Both the position numbers and the translations under genes were made by a program. From Planctomycetota bacterium (GTDB lineage Bacteria; Planctomycetota; UBA1135; JACQFD01), in NCBI GenBank assembly GCA_016200225.1, contig JACQFD010000029.1, positions 1-64,000 on the forward strand: a stretch of 64,000 nucleotides of DNA, written 5' to 3'. Every line of letters starts with the position of its first letter. The first letter of the stretch is position 1. Below are positions 15,635 to 24,425 of this stretch, piece after piece. Under the pieces are notes generated by a model, which saw nothing but the letters and a program-made list of their open reading frames with translations, was not told where the DNA came from and made no database searches.

Positions 15635-17392
15635 TTGAATTCCCCCAAAACAAAGGCCGCAATTGTTTTCATCGCCCTTTCGGCGCTCGCGGCGTTGTTT
15701 TCGGGATGCTGGCGCGCCGCGGCCGCCGACAGCCAGCCGTGGTTTGTCGATTACTCGAGTCAAGCGGGACCGCTCGAACTGGTGACCTGCGGCGATGTCC
15801 GAAGGTGGTACATCCCCGAAAGCAACGGCTGCGGCGCGGCGTGGATCGATTATGACCAGGACGGCGACATCGACTTATTTGTTGGAAATGGCAACAACAC
15901 CCGTTACATCGGCAACGGAGAGCGCGTCGAAGTTCTGAAAACGACGACGAGTAATTTATACAGAAACGAATTCCGGTGGAAATTCACTAATGTTACAAAA
16001 GAGGCCGGAATCGAAACGAGCGCGTGGGTGAACGGCATCGCGGTCGGCGACGTCGACAACGACGGCTGGCCCGAAATTTATCTCGCCTGCTACGGCGGCG
16101 ACGTCTTCTTCAAGAACAAGCGCGGATTTTTCATTAATATGACAAAAGAGGCGGGTTTTAACAATACGAAGTGGGCCGCCTCGGCCGCGTTCGCCGACGT
16201 CGACAACGACGGCGATCTCGATCTGTACGTCGCGAATTACTGTGAATTCGATTTCGAACATCCGCCCAAAAACGGAGCGCGCAACGTCATCAACGGCGTC
16301 GAAGTGGCGTGGGGACCCGAAAAGGAAAACCCGGGAATCAACATAGGATCTCCGGACGCTTTTTATATTAATGACGGCAACGGACATTTTCACGAGGCGG
16401 CGAACGAGGCGGGGCTCGCGCTGCCGAAGGCGTATTGTTCGTATGCGGTCGTTTTTTCGGACATCGACAACGACGGTAAACAGGACATCCTCGTCGCGAA
16501 CGACGGCCAGCCGTGCAATCTTTTTCATAACACCGGGAACGGTAAATTTAAGGAAGAGGGCGAGATCCGCGGGTTCGCCTATGCCGAGGGCGGCGTCGCG
16601 ACGTCGGCCATGGGACTCGCGGTGGAGGATTTTGATAATGACGGCGATTTCGACGTCTTTCGGACAAATTTCGACAATGAACCGAATTCGTTGCATGTTA
16701 ACGATGGAAAAGGTTATTTTACAGATCGCGCCGCCGCGCTCGGCCTCGCGGCGCCGAGTGTGGACAAGCTCGGCTGGGCCTGCGCCTTCGTCGACACCGA
16801 TTGCGACGGACATTATGAAATTATTACAGTAAACGGGCACGTCTATCCGCAGTCGGAGATGATCGGCATGCATCCGTATCTGCAAAATATGCAATTCTTC
16901 GAACTCGACGACGCGGCCCTCGCGAAAGGAAAATTCGTTTATCGCGACGCCTCCGCCGAGGCGAATGTTTATAACGGGATGCCGGCCACCGCGGGGCGCG
17001 GCCTCGCCGTCGGCGACCCCGATAATAACGGTTCGCCCGATCTCGTCGTCGTAAGCATCGACGAGCCGCCGAAAATACTAAAAAACAACCGGGAGCGCGC
17101 GGGCGCGTGGATTTCCGTTCGATTGATCGGTAGTAAGAGTTCGCGCGACGGCTACGGCGCCAGAATTGCCGTCCGCGCGGGCGCCGTCACACACACGCGC
17201 GAAATGCGCGCGACGCAGGGACTTTACAGTTCGCACGACACGCGCCTCGCTTTCGGTCTCGGAGATATCTCAAAGATCGACCGCATCGAAGTATCCTGGC
17301 CGAGCGGGATTCATCAAATCGTCGAATCCGTCAACCCCAACCAATTCATAACCATTCGCGAAGCCGACGCGCTGCCGAAGCAAAAGCAATGA
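15635..17392 (+). CDS. CRTAC1/UnbV-type lipoprotein with FG-GAP/VCBS repeats
   Basis: The 585-aa product starts at TTG. I see no in-frame ATG that would give a signal peptide. The N-terminus has a hydrophobic stretch ending in the lipobox LFSGC. At least six calcium-binding repeats follow, for example DYDQDGDIDLF, DVDNDGWPEIY, DVDNDGDLDLY, DIDNDGKQDIL and DFDNDGDFDVF, forming an FG-GAP beta-propeller. The C-terminal ASPIC/UnbV domain runs from 'RDGYGARIAVRAG' to the end. It should be surface- or periplasm-located. It is 39 bp upstream of the radical SAM gene on the same strand, which suggests cotranscription and possibly a role as partner or target. Confidence 0.85.
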   Translation: MNSPKTKAAIVFIALSALAALFSGCWRAAAADSQPWFVDYSSQAGPLELVTCGDVRRWYIPESNGCGAAWIDYDQDGDIDLFVGNGNNTRYIGNGERVEVLKTTTSNLYRNEFRWKFTNVTKEAGIETSAWVNGIAVGDVDNDGWPEIYLACYGGDVFFKNKRGFFINMTKEAGFNNTKWAASAAFADVDNDGDLDLYVANYCEFDFEHPPKNGARNVINGVEVAWGPEKENPGINIGSPDAFYINDGNGHFHEAANEAGLALPKAYCSYAVVFSDIDNDGKQDILVANDGQPCNLFHNTGNGKFKEEGEIRGFAYAEGGVATSAMGLAVEDFDNDGDFDVFRTNFDNEPNSLHVNDGKGYFTDRAAALGLAAPSVDKLGWACAFVDTDCDGHYEIITVNGHVYPQSEMIGMHPYLQNMQFFELDDAALAKGKFVYRDASAEANVYNGMPATAGRGLAVGDPDNNGSPDLVVVSIDEPPKILKNNRERAGAWISVRLIGSKSSRDGYGARIAVRAGAVTHTREMRATQGLYSSHDTRLAFGLGDISKIDRIEVSWPSGIHQIVESVNPNQFITIREADALPKQKQ

Positions 17393-17431
17393 TTTGCGCC
17401 GCGCGCCGCGACAACACCGCCGAATTCACCC

Positions 17432-19678
17432 ATGCGAATCGCGCTCATCAATCCGCCGCAGGCGCATTTTACACAACCGCTGCTGGCGATTCCGTCGCTC
17501 GCCGCGTTTCTTAAAGAAAACGGTTTTCGCGATCTCCGCGTCGTCGACGCGAGCATCGAATCGTATGATTACTTTTTGAGCGGCGCGCGGCTGTCGCGCG
17601 CGCTCGAGCGCATCGGCGCGAAAAAACGACTGCGCGAACTCGACCGGAAATCCGGATTGTTATTTTCCGAAATGGAAACTTATCAAATGTTGTCGGAAGT
17701 CGCCGTCTCGGGGGAAACGATCGCGGCCCGCATCGACGAAGCGAAGGACGTGATCCGTTCGGCGGACAAATTTTACGATTACGAACGTTATCTTTGGGCG
17801 GCGCGCACCGTCGAGCGGGCGCTGCGGATTTTCTCCGCGGAATTCGCGCCGACGCGGCTGACCGCGCACGGATTTGTAATGAAGCAGACAATCGAGCGGT
17901 CCGACGAAATCTTCGACGCGCTCGCCGACGAGGCGCACAATCCTTATATTGAATATTATCGCGACGTCCTCATGCCGAGGATCCGCGAAATGAATCCGGA
18001 TTTCGTGGGGTTGTCGATCACGTTTGGAAGCCAGGCGATCCCCGGGTTCACGCTCGCGCGGATGATTAAAGAATGGAAACCTGATTGTTATATTACAGTC
18101 GGAGGCGGCCTGCTCGCGTACGTCGCTCACAAGCTCTCGAAACGCGCCGAAATCTGGAGCGTCATCGACAGTTTCGTCATGCTCGAGGGCGAGCGCCCGC
18201 TCCTCGAATTGTGTAAAGCCGTCGAGGCCGCGGGCGGCGCCGCCGGCCGGGCCGACGTCGCTCATATTTCGAATTTGATTTATTTTGACAAAAAGACCGG
18301 CGCCGCGACGTCGACCCGCGAGGACGCGCCGCTCGATATTAAACTATTGCCGACTCCGGATTTCGACGGCATGCCGCTGCATCTTTACTTTTCTCCGGAA
18401 TTGGTGCTTCCGCTCGCGATCACGCGCGGATGCTACTGGGGAAAATGCGTATTTTGCACGCTGTTCACCGTCATCGGGCCGGGTTACCGCGGCCGCACGG
18501 TCGAACAGACCGTCGACGATATTCGTAAATTAAAGGAAAAGCACGGCACCCGGCATTTTTATATGGTGATCGAGGACCTGCCGCCGAACATGGCAAAACG
18601 GCTGCCGTCGGCGATTCTCGAGGCGAATCTCGATATCGACTGGTGGTGCGACGCGCGCCTCGAGCACGACGTGTTCGACCGCGAAACCGTCGCGGAACTC
18701 GCGCGATCCGGATGTAAACGAATCGCTTTTGGTTATGAAAGCGCCAACAAGCGCGTACTCGACCGGATGTGCAAAGGCATCGACCCCGACGCGAGCATGC
18801 AACTTATCCACCGCTGCCACGACGCGGGGATTTCGGTCACATTATATGTTATGATCGGATTTCCGACGGAAACGCGCGACGAGGCGCTCCAGACGCTGGC
18901 CGCGATTGTAAATAATCGCGACAAAATCCAGGAAGTGAGCGCGCGCGTGTTTTATCTCGACGAACATTCCGAAATTTACAAGCGCGCCCGCGAATTCGAT
19001 ATTAAAGAAATCCATCCCGACCCGCGCGCCGATCTTCAGGTTTATTACGATTTCACGCCCGGGAGCGGCATGACGCGGCGCGAGGCGCGCGAAGTATATT
19101 TAAAATTCACCGGCGCGCTCCGCTCGCATTTCCCGGTGTTTCAGAATACAAATATGCTCTATCATGAATTGAAGAGCCATTACTTCCTGTTCCTCGCGAA
19201 ACACGGGTCGTTCGAAAACCTCCGCGCGCGCGTGCTCGAGCCCGCGATCGAACGCACGCGCGGCCCCCTGCCGGACCGTCCCCGCCGCGTTCCGGGACTC
19301 GTCGCGGAAACATTAAGGTTCGATCGCGACGACATCGACGTAAAATTAATAACAATCGATTCCGGCACCGTCCGCCCTCGCTACCATTTCGATATTCTCG
19401 GCGAAGACGACAGGAATCGATTCGACCGGGAAGTGGCGCCGCTCGCGCCGTCGGCGTCCGAATTGTTCTTTTCGCCCGCCGACGCGGAGACGCACTGCCT
19501 GTCCGCGAACGCCGCCGAATTGTTAAGATCCTGCGACGGCACGCGGCAGGTGCCCGAAATCCTCGGCGCTTTTCCCGCGGAATTCCGCGAAGACGCCGGG
19601 AACGCCCTGCGCTCGCTCGCGGAGGCCGGTCTGCTCGTCCTTCCCGCCGCGACGGCCGCGCGCCTCGCGGAATGCTAA
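17432..19678 (+). CDS. B12-binding radical SAM enzyme with C-terminal PqqD-like domain
   Basis: The 748-aa enzyme opens with a cobalamin-binding-type Rossmann start (MRIALINPPQAHFTQPLLAI). The conserved middle of that domain is PDFVGLSITFGSQAIPGF...TVGGGLLAYV. The radical SAM core has GCYWGKCVFC (CX4CX2C) for the 4Fe-4S cluster, then the GYESANKRVL and MIGFPTETRDE motifs. The last ~55 residues (HCLSANAAELLRSCDGTRQV...LRSLAEAGLLVL) match the PqqD/RRE fold pattern, a domain that binds RiPP leader peptides. A 63-aa gene follows after 30 bp. Together this suggests peptide or protein modification, perhaps methylation. Other B12-radical SAM enzymes act on lipids or small molecules, so function is inferred. 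Confidence 0.85.
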   Translation: MRIALINPPQAHFTQPLLAIPSLAAFLKENGFRDLRVVDASIESYDYFLSGARLSRALERIGAKKRLRELDRKSGLLFSEMETYQMLSEVAVSGETIAARIDEAKDVIRSADKFYDYERYLWAARTVERALRIFSAEFAPTRLTAHGFVMKQTIERSDEIFDALADEAHNPYIEYYRDVLMPRIREMNPDFVGLSITFGSQAIPGFTLARMIKEWKPDCYITVGGGLLAYVAHKLSKRAEIWSVIDSFVMLEGERPLLELCKAVEAAGGAAGRADVAHISNLIYFDKKTGAATSTREDAPLDIKLLPTPDFDGMPLHLYFSPELVLPLAITRGCYWGKCVFCTLFTVIGPGYRGRTVEQTVDDIRKLKEKHGTRHFYMVIEDLPPNMAKRLPSAILEANLDIDWWCDARLEHDVFDRETVAELARSGCKRIAFGYESANKRVLDRMCKGIDPDASMQLIHRCHDAGISVTLYVMIGFPTETRDEALQTLAAIVNNRDKIQEVSARVFYLDEHSEIYKRAREFDIKEIHPDPRADLQVYYDFTPGSGMTRREAREVYLKFTGALRSHFPVFQNTNMLYHELKSHYFLFLAKHGSFENLRARVLEPAIERTRGPLPDRPRRVPGLVAETLRFDRDDIDVKLITIDSGTVRPRYHFDILGEDDRNRFDREVAPLAPSASELFFSPADAETHCLSANAAELLRSCDGTRQVPEILGAFPAEFREDAGNALRSLAEAGLLVLPAATAARLAEC

Positions 19679-19708
19679 GATAACCAACGCCTCAACCGCG
19701 CTTTCAAT

Positions 19709-19900
19709 ATGAAACAGAACGACGATAATAAAGAAAAAGAAAAGGATCTTCCGCTCCGCGGCGCGCAACCCGCGAAACTGAAGGACGAGGGCGCCGCGCC
19801 CATCGACGAATCCAAGCCGGTGCCGCCGAAGTTTGTATTTAAAATTACAAAATCGAATCCGAAAAACAGCCTCGATTTCGAGGACGTCGCGGATAAGTAA
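19709..19900 (+). CDS. 63-aa hypothetical peptide, candidate radical SAM substrate
   Basis: A short hydrophilic protein starting MKQNDDNKEKEKDLPLRG, lysine- and acid-rich, with PVPPKFVFKITKSNPKNS in the second half. It has no Cys, signal peptide or membrane segment. It begins 30 bp after the radical SAM stop on the same strand. Its codons show the same context bias as neighbouring genes (TTTGTATTTAAAATTACA), which supports real coding. As the last gene of the CRTAC1-radical SAM operon it is a candidate precursor or substrate for the PqqD-like domain enzyme. It could instead be an unrelated small protein. Confidence 0.6.
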   Translation: MKQNDDNKEKEKDLPLRGAQPAKLKDEGAAPIDESKPVPPKFVFKITKSNPKNSLDFEDVADK

Positions 19901-19932
19901 TCGCGCGTTTTCGCGGTTTTAATTACAGTAAT

Positions 19933-22900
19933 TTATTGTAACGATATCGGCGCGCCGCCGACGGGCTGGCTCGGCGCGATCGCAATGGTAACCTTCTCTT
20001 TTTTCGTCGACGGGCCGCTCACGCGAACGATGTATTGTCCGGCGGCCGCGATGGGAACGGCCGCGAGTTGCAATCCGCCGGTTCCGAACGGCTGCGTCTG
20101 CGCGCTCACGTCGATGACGTTATTCTGAGCATCGAGGAGCGAAATGCCGAGCGTCGCGCCGAGCGTCGTCATCGGCTGAACTGTAACATTAAGAGTAGCT
20201 CCCGCCAGCAGGCGCACTTTACAATCGATCGGAAGTCCGCCGACCGTCGGCGCTTTATTCTTTTTCGTCGACGCTTTGGCGTCTTTCGGCAGCGTGAGCG
20301 AAGTCGCGATGGAGTACGAACCCGTCGTCGCTCCCTGGCCGGAGATTTTGAGTCGATAATTACCGTCGGCGGGAATCGTAAATGTTTTGGTTATCGCTTT
20401 CGTTGAATTCGCGAGATTATATGTTTTTAAAGTATTGCCGAGGCCGTCCTGCAGCGCGACCGCGGGTTTCAGATTTCCCGAAGTTGTCGTCACGGCCACT
20501 TTGAGTTTTTCCCCTTTCACCGCGCTGAACGAGCCAAGATCGCTTTCCGACTCGAAATCGACGGCGCCCGAGAGCGTGTCGCCCGCGACGAATGGAACGA
20601 CGATTCCGTTTTCGACAATATACGTAATCGCGACATTCTTTATATCATTAATATTCGAGCCGTTCTTGAATTGTAACGTTGTTTTGTACGCTCCGGCCGC
20701 GAGTCCCGTCGGATCCAGCGTTAACGATACCGAATCGCCCGCGGCTCCGGCGTTGATCGCGCCCGAGGGAGGCGCTTCCAAGAGCCACGGAGCGTCGGGC
20801 GACTCGACGACCGTCCAATTCAGAACGGAATCCAGACTTCCGCAATTCATTACAGTTCGCGCCGCGACATCATTGTTAGCATTCCCAAGCGTGTGGCTGA
20901 CGACGAGCGCCGCCTCCGTATCCAGACAAATCGCCGGCACCGGCGAAAAATCGAGCCGCATGACAAATCCGTCCTGCGCGGCCAGCGATGTATCGAATCC
21001 TGAGCCGGATGCTATAAATGAACTCGTCGTCGCCCCGGCGATAAACACATCATTCGCCGAGCCGAGCGCGATCGCGATCACGTTGTCGTCGTTCACGCCG
21101 CCGATGTAACTCGCCATGGCCAGCGCCGTGCCCGCGGGATTCAACTTTGCTACAAATCCGTCGAGCTTCCCATTATAAGTAGAATCGAATCCCGACACGA
21201 CTTTCGGAAAATTTAACGAAAACGTGCGGCCGCTCACGTACGCGGCGCCCGTCGAATCCACGGCGATCGCGGTCGCGGCGTCCTGTCCCAATCCGCCGAG
21301 AAACGTCGAGTATCCGAATTGGGTTCCGGTGGAATTTAGCTTGGCGACCCATCCGTCGCCGGGCGCGCCGTTCAAACTGTTATATGTGGTTTTGTAAGAT
21401 CCGGCAAGCACGGGAAAATCCGAAGACTCCGTGTAGCCCGTCGCGTAAATCGCGCCGGTCGCGTCGCGTGCGATTCCAAGCGCCGAATCGATGCCCGCGC
21501 CGCCGAGAAATCCGCTGAACACGAGCGAGTTGGCGCCCGAATTCGCCGTGTCGAAACATGCTACAAATGCGTCGCCGCTTGTCGAAATCGAACTTTTCAG
21601 CGCCGGCGATCCGACGACGCCTTTTGTTGGAAATCCGCTTCTTGCGATTCCGCAAATATAAGCTTTGCCGCTTCCGAGCGTCGGGTCGACGACGAGTCCG
21701 GCGGCGCCGTCGCTCCCGGTGCCGCCGAGATAGGTCGAATACAATCGAGAACTCAGCGTCGGCGAGAATTTTGTTAAGAACGCGTCGCCGAGATCATTAT
21801 TATTCACGCCGCCGAACGTCGTTTGAAATCCGTTCTCGGTCGGAAAATCGAGCGTTCCGGATCGCGTCCATCCCGCGACATAAACATTCAACGACGAGTC
21901 GAGGCCGATCTGCAGCGCGATTTCCTCGCCCGATCCGCCGAGATACGTACTCGCAAGCACGTCGCCGCCGTCGTTGCGGATTTTCGTTACAAACGCGTCT
22001 CCGAAAGACGTGCCGAAACTCCAGGTCTTGTCCGCCGCCGCCGCGCTCGTCGGATAATTGATCGAAAGGGTCGAACCGCAGATATAAACATTAAAAGTCG
22101 AATCGATCGCGATGCCAACGCCCTGATCCGAACCGCTGCCGCCGACGTAGGTTGAAAATATATAATCCGAACCGTCGGGTTTTATCTTCATCACGAACGC
22201 GTCGAAGTTGCCCGAACTATTTGTAGATATTGCGCCGGTCTTGACGGGAAAATTCGCCGAACTCGTGAGTCCTGTAATATAAGCATTTCCCGACGCGTCG
22301 ACGGCGATGCCCTGAACCGCTTCGATTCCCGAGCCACCGATAAACGTTCCGTACGCAAGTCCCGGATCGATGCAAAGCGCGCGGCCGGGATCGCGGGATG
22401 CTACGGAAAAACCCGCCCGCCCGATTCCGAGCAGACGCCACGACGCCTCGACCGGCGCCGTTCCTCCGTTTTGTAAATATTCGAATGTCTTTGGCTTCGG
22501 CTGGCGAAATTCTCCCGCGGCCGTCGAAACGACGAGCGCGCCGTCCGCGTCGATCGCCATCGCGTCCGCGCCTTCGCACACGATGCTAATTTTCGAGACG
22601 TCGGCGCCCGCCGCCACTTCGAGGTCGTATTTTAACGATCCGTTCGCGTCGTGAAATGTAGCATCGACGCCGGGCAGCAAATGTTGATATTGGACGGCGC
22701 GAAAACGGCGCGCGCCGCGGACCCAGGCATTGCGGTCGTTTCCGATAAGATAATTTACTTTTCCTTCCGCTTCGTCCGCGCCGCGCGATATCGCGCCGTC
22801 GGATCCTTCGAATCGGAAACGGATCGCGGCGCCGCGCACCGTCGCGTCGCCGATCGGCATTCCGTGCGATCGCGTATTCGAGGATGCGTCCGTTTCGACG

Positions 22901-23130
22901 CGCAGGAATCGCGCGAGGAAACCGTCCTGCATCAGTAACATCTCCATTCCGTCGCGTCGCGTCGAAAAGAGTACGCCGGAATCGAATTGTCCGCGATTCT
23001 CGACGAACGCGAGCGGTGGCCGGGACCATTGATCGATCGGCGGCAGAGCGGGAACGCCCGATTGTTGCGAAAACGCGAAATTTACAAATACTGCGGCCGC
23101 GGCGGCCGATTGGATTGCGTAACGTTTCAT
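19933..23130 (-). CDS. Secreted SBBP-repeat beta-propeller protein with PPC domain
   Basis: The 1065-aa product starts MKRYAIQSAA, with a signal peptide ending near NFAFSQ. The N-terminal domain has PLAFVENRGQFDSGVLF, typical of DUF7948 in SBBP proteins. It is followed by about eight seven-bladed-propeller repeats of the form 'YSTFLGGxGxDxAxAIAVDSTGxAYVSGxTxSxxFP'. An Ig-like region comes next (LEAPPSGAINAGAAGDSVSL), and at the C-terminus a pre-peptidase (PPC)-like domain (ADGNYRLKISGQG). The frame is open to 23583, but the ATG at 23130 gives a proper signal peptide. The gene is convergent with the 63-aa peptide gene. It is likely an exported surface protein of unknown binding role. Confidence 0.85.
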   Translation of the reverse strand: MKRYAIQSAAAAAVFVNFAFSQQSGVPALPPIDQWSRPPLAFVENRGQFDSGVLFSTRRDGMEMLLMQDGFLARFLRVETDASSNTRSHGMPIGDATVRGAAIRFRFEGSDGAISRGADEAEGKVNYLIGNDRNAWVRGARRFRAVQYQHLLPGVDATFHDANGSLKYDLEVAAGADVSKISIVCEGADAMAIDADGALVVSTAAGEFRQPKPKTFEYLQNGGTAPVEASWRLLGIGRAGFSVASRDPGRALCIDPGLAYGTFIGGSGIEAVQGIAVDASGNAYITGLTSSANFPVKTGAISTNSSGNFDAFVMKIKPDGSDYIFSTYVGGSGSDQGVGIAIDSTFNVYICGSTLSINYPTSAAAADKTWSFGTSFGDAFVTKIRNDGGDVLASTYLGGSGEEIALQIGLDSSLNVYVAGWTRSGTLDFPTENGFQTTFGGVNNNDLGDAFLTKFSPTLSSRLYSTYLGGTGSDGAAGLVVDPTLGSGKAYICGIARSGFPTKGVVGSPALKSSISTSGDAFVACFDTANSGANSLVFSGFLGGAGIDSALGIARDATGAIYATGYTESSDFPVLAGSYKTTYNSLNGAPGDGWVAKLNSTGTQFGYSTFLGGLGQDAATAIAVDSTGAAYVSGRTFSLNFPKVVSGFDSTYNGKLDGFVAKLNPAGTALAMASYIGGVNDDNVIAIALGSANDVFIAGATTSSFIASGSGFDTSLAAQDGFVMRLDFSPVPAICLDTEAALVVSHTLGNANNDVAARTVMNCGSLDSVLNWTVVESPDAPWLLEAPPSGAINAGAAGDSVSLTLDPTGLAAGAYKTTLQFKNGSNINDIKNVAITYIVENGIVVPFVAGDTLSGAVDFESESDLGSFSAVKGEKLKVAVTTTSGNLKPAVALQDGLGNTLKTYNLANSTKAITKTFTIPADGNYRLKISGQGATTGSYSIATSLTLPKDAKASTKKNKAPTVGGLPIDCKVRLLAGATLNVTVQPMTTLGATLGISLLDAQNNVIDVSAQTQPFGTGGLQLAAVPIAAAGQYIVRVSGPSTKKEKVTIAIAPSQPVGGAPISLQ

Positions 23131-23200
23131 GGAAGTTTGCACATCATGACATAAAAGCGTGCCACGGCGGCCGGCGGTTCCGTGCGTTCGTGCGGTGCGA

Positions 23201-24190
23201 CTACAACAACCCCTTCGCGCGTGCCCATTGCGCCTGCCGCGCGAGGCCTGCTTCAAGATCGATCGCGGGCGAATATTGAAAATCGCGCCGCGCGCTTTCG
23301 CCCGAACAAGTCCAGTCGCCCGCTTCCATCTCGCGCAGTTTGTCGAGATTGACAATCGACGCTCGGCCCGCCGCGCGCAGCGAAGTTTGCGCGAGCCATG
23401 CCGCGGGTTTCGCGAGCGCGAACGGCAGCGGAATCCGGCGCGCGCGGCGCCCGACGGCGGATTCGACGCCTTGGATGATTTGTAATAATGTCGCGTCGCG
23501 CGGTCCCGGAAGTGAATATACATTTCCGCAGGCGGCTCCCGCGGAAGCCGCCTGCGCGATGCCGCGGGCAAGATCGTCGACATGGACGAGGGAATACGTT
23601 ATTTGTAACGATTTCGCGCCTCCGACCACCGGCAGCACGCCGCGGCGACATTGTTGAAAAACCACGAGCAGGTCCGGATCGCCTTCTCCATAAACGATCG
23701 GCGGCCGCAGAATGGTTAATTTTACAGAAGTATTTGTTAGAATGGCCGCCGCCGACCGTTCGCCGCCGAGCTTGCTGCGACCGTACGCCGACACCGGAAA
23801 CGGCGGTGCGTCCGGCGTCCGCGGACTTCCGGGCGCCGATGCGCCGGCGGCCGCGAGCGACGAGATCAGTACAAATCGCCCAACGCCCGCGTCGCGCGCC
23901 GCCTCGCAGAGGTGTTTCGTGCCGCGGACATTGACCGCGTCGAAGTCCTCGCTGCGCAAGGCTTTCGTGAGTCCCGCGACGTGCACGACCGCGTCGATCC
24001 CTGCGCACGCGCGCGCGAGACTCGCGGGATCGCGAAGTTCGCCGTCGACGACTTCATCCGCGCGAGATAACAACGTTTGCGCGCGACTGCGATCGCGGAC
24101 GAGCGCGCGGATCTGGTGACCCTCGCGTTGAAGAGCACGAAGAGTCGGCCCGCCGACGAAACCCGTGGCACCGGTTACTAATATTCGCAT
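23201..24190 (-). CDS. NAD(P)-dependent epimerase/reductase, CerR-like candidate
   Basis: The 329-aa extended SDR has ILVTGATGFVGGPTLRAL (GxxGxxG), VVHVAGLTKAL, the Ser region FVLISSLAAAG and the active-site YGRSK (YxxxK). LRPPIVYGEGDP follows. The ATG at 24190 puts the Rossmann motif at the N-terminus; the open frame extends to 24268. It lies divergent to the Spt-like gene, with 235 bp between starts. In Caulobacter the ketosphinganine reductase CerR is an epimerase-type extended SDR encoded near Spt, so that role is a reasonable inference. Sugar epimerase or 3-beta-HSD-like activity is the alternative. Confidence 0.8.
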   Translation of the reverse strand: MRILVTGATGFVGGPTLRALQREGHQIRALVRDRSRAQTLLSRADEVVDGELRDPASLARACAGIDAVVHVAGLTKALRSEDFDAVNVRGTKHLCEAARDAGVGRFVLISSLAAAGASAPGSPRTPDAPPFPVSAYGRSKLGGERSAAAILTNTSVKLTILRPPIVYGEGDPDLLVVFQQCRRGVLPVVGGAKSLQITYSLVHVDDLARGIAQAASAGAACGNVYSLPGPRDATLLQIIQGVESAVGRRARRIPLPFALAKPAAWLAQTSLRAAGRASIVNLDKLREMEAGDWTCSGESARRDFQYSPAIDLEAGLARQAQWARAKGLL

Positions 24191-24253
24191 CGCGTGCGCG
24201 CGTCGTCCAAAATCAAATCGGTGGTGGTGTGTGGAAGCGGCAACCCCAACAAG

Positions 24254-24282
24254 TTGACATTTCGGCACGGAATTTCTAGTTT
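24254..24282 (+). promoter_or_regulatory. Possible sigma-70-type promoter for the Spt-like gene
   Basis: TTGACA at 24254-24259 is a perfect -35 hexamer. TAGTTT at 24277-24282, at 17-bp spacing, is a poor -10. It is about 140 bp upstream of the GTG start. The assignment is weak because the consensus of this organism is unknown. Confidence 0.3.
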
Positions 24283-24425
24283 CTGGCTTGCGTAATTACT
24301 CCCTACTCGTCGGTTTGGCGCAACCCCAGCGCGTTCCGTTGGAAGCGGCATTGTGATACGCTCAATCTCTCGGCCGAACTTTTTGCCTGCGATTCATTCG
24401 ACGCGGCAAGACTCAATAAACAAAA

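Noticed and set aside
15956-16894. 312-codon minus-strand frame across the CRTAC1-like gene
   Set aside because: It mirrors the DxDxDG repeats (giving V-D-V-type runs) and has no start context. It is the antisense of a strong coding gene.
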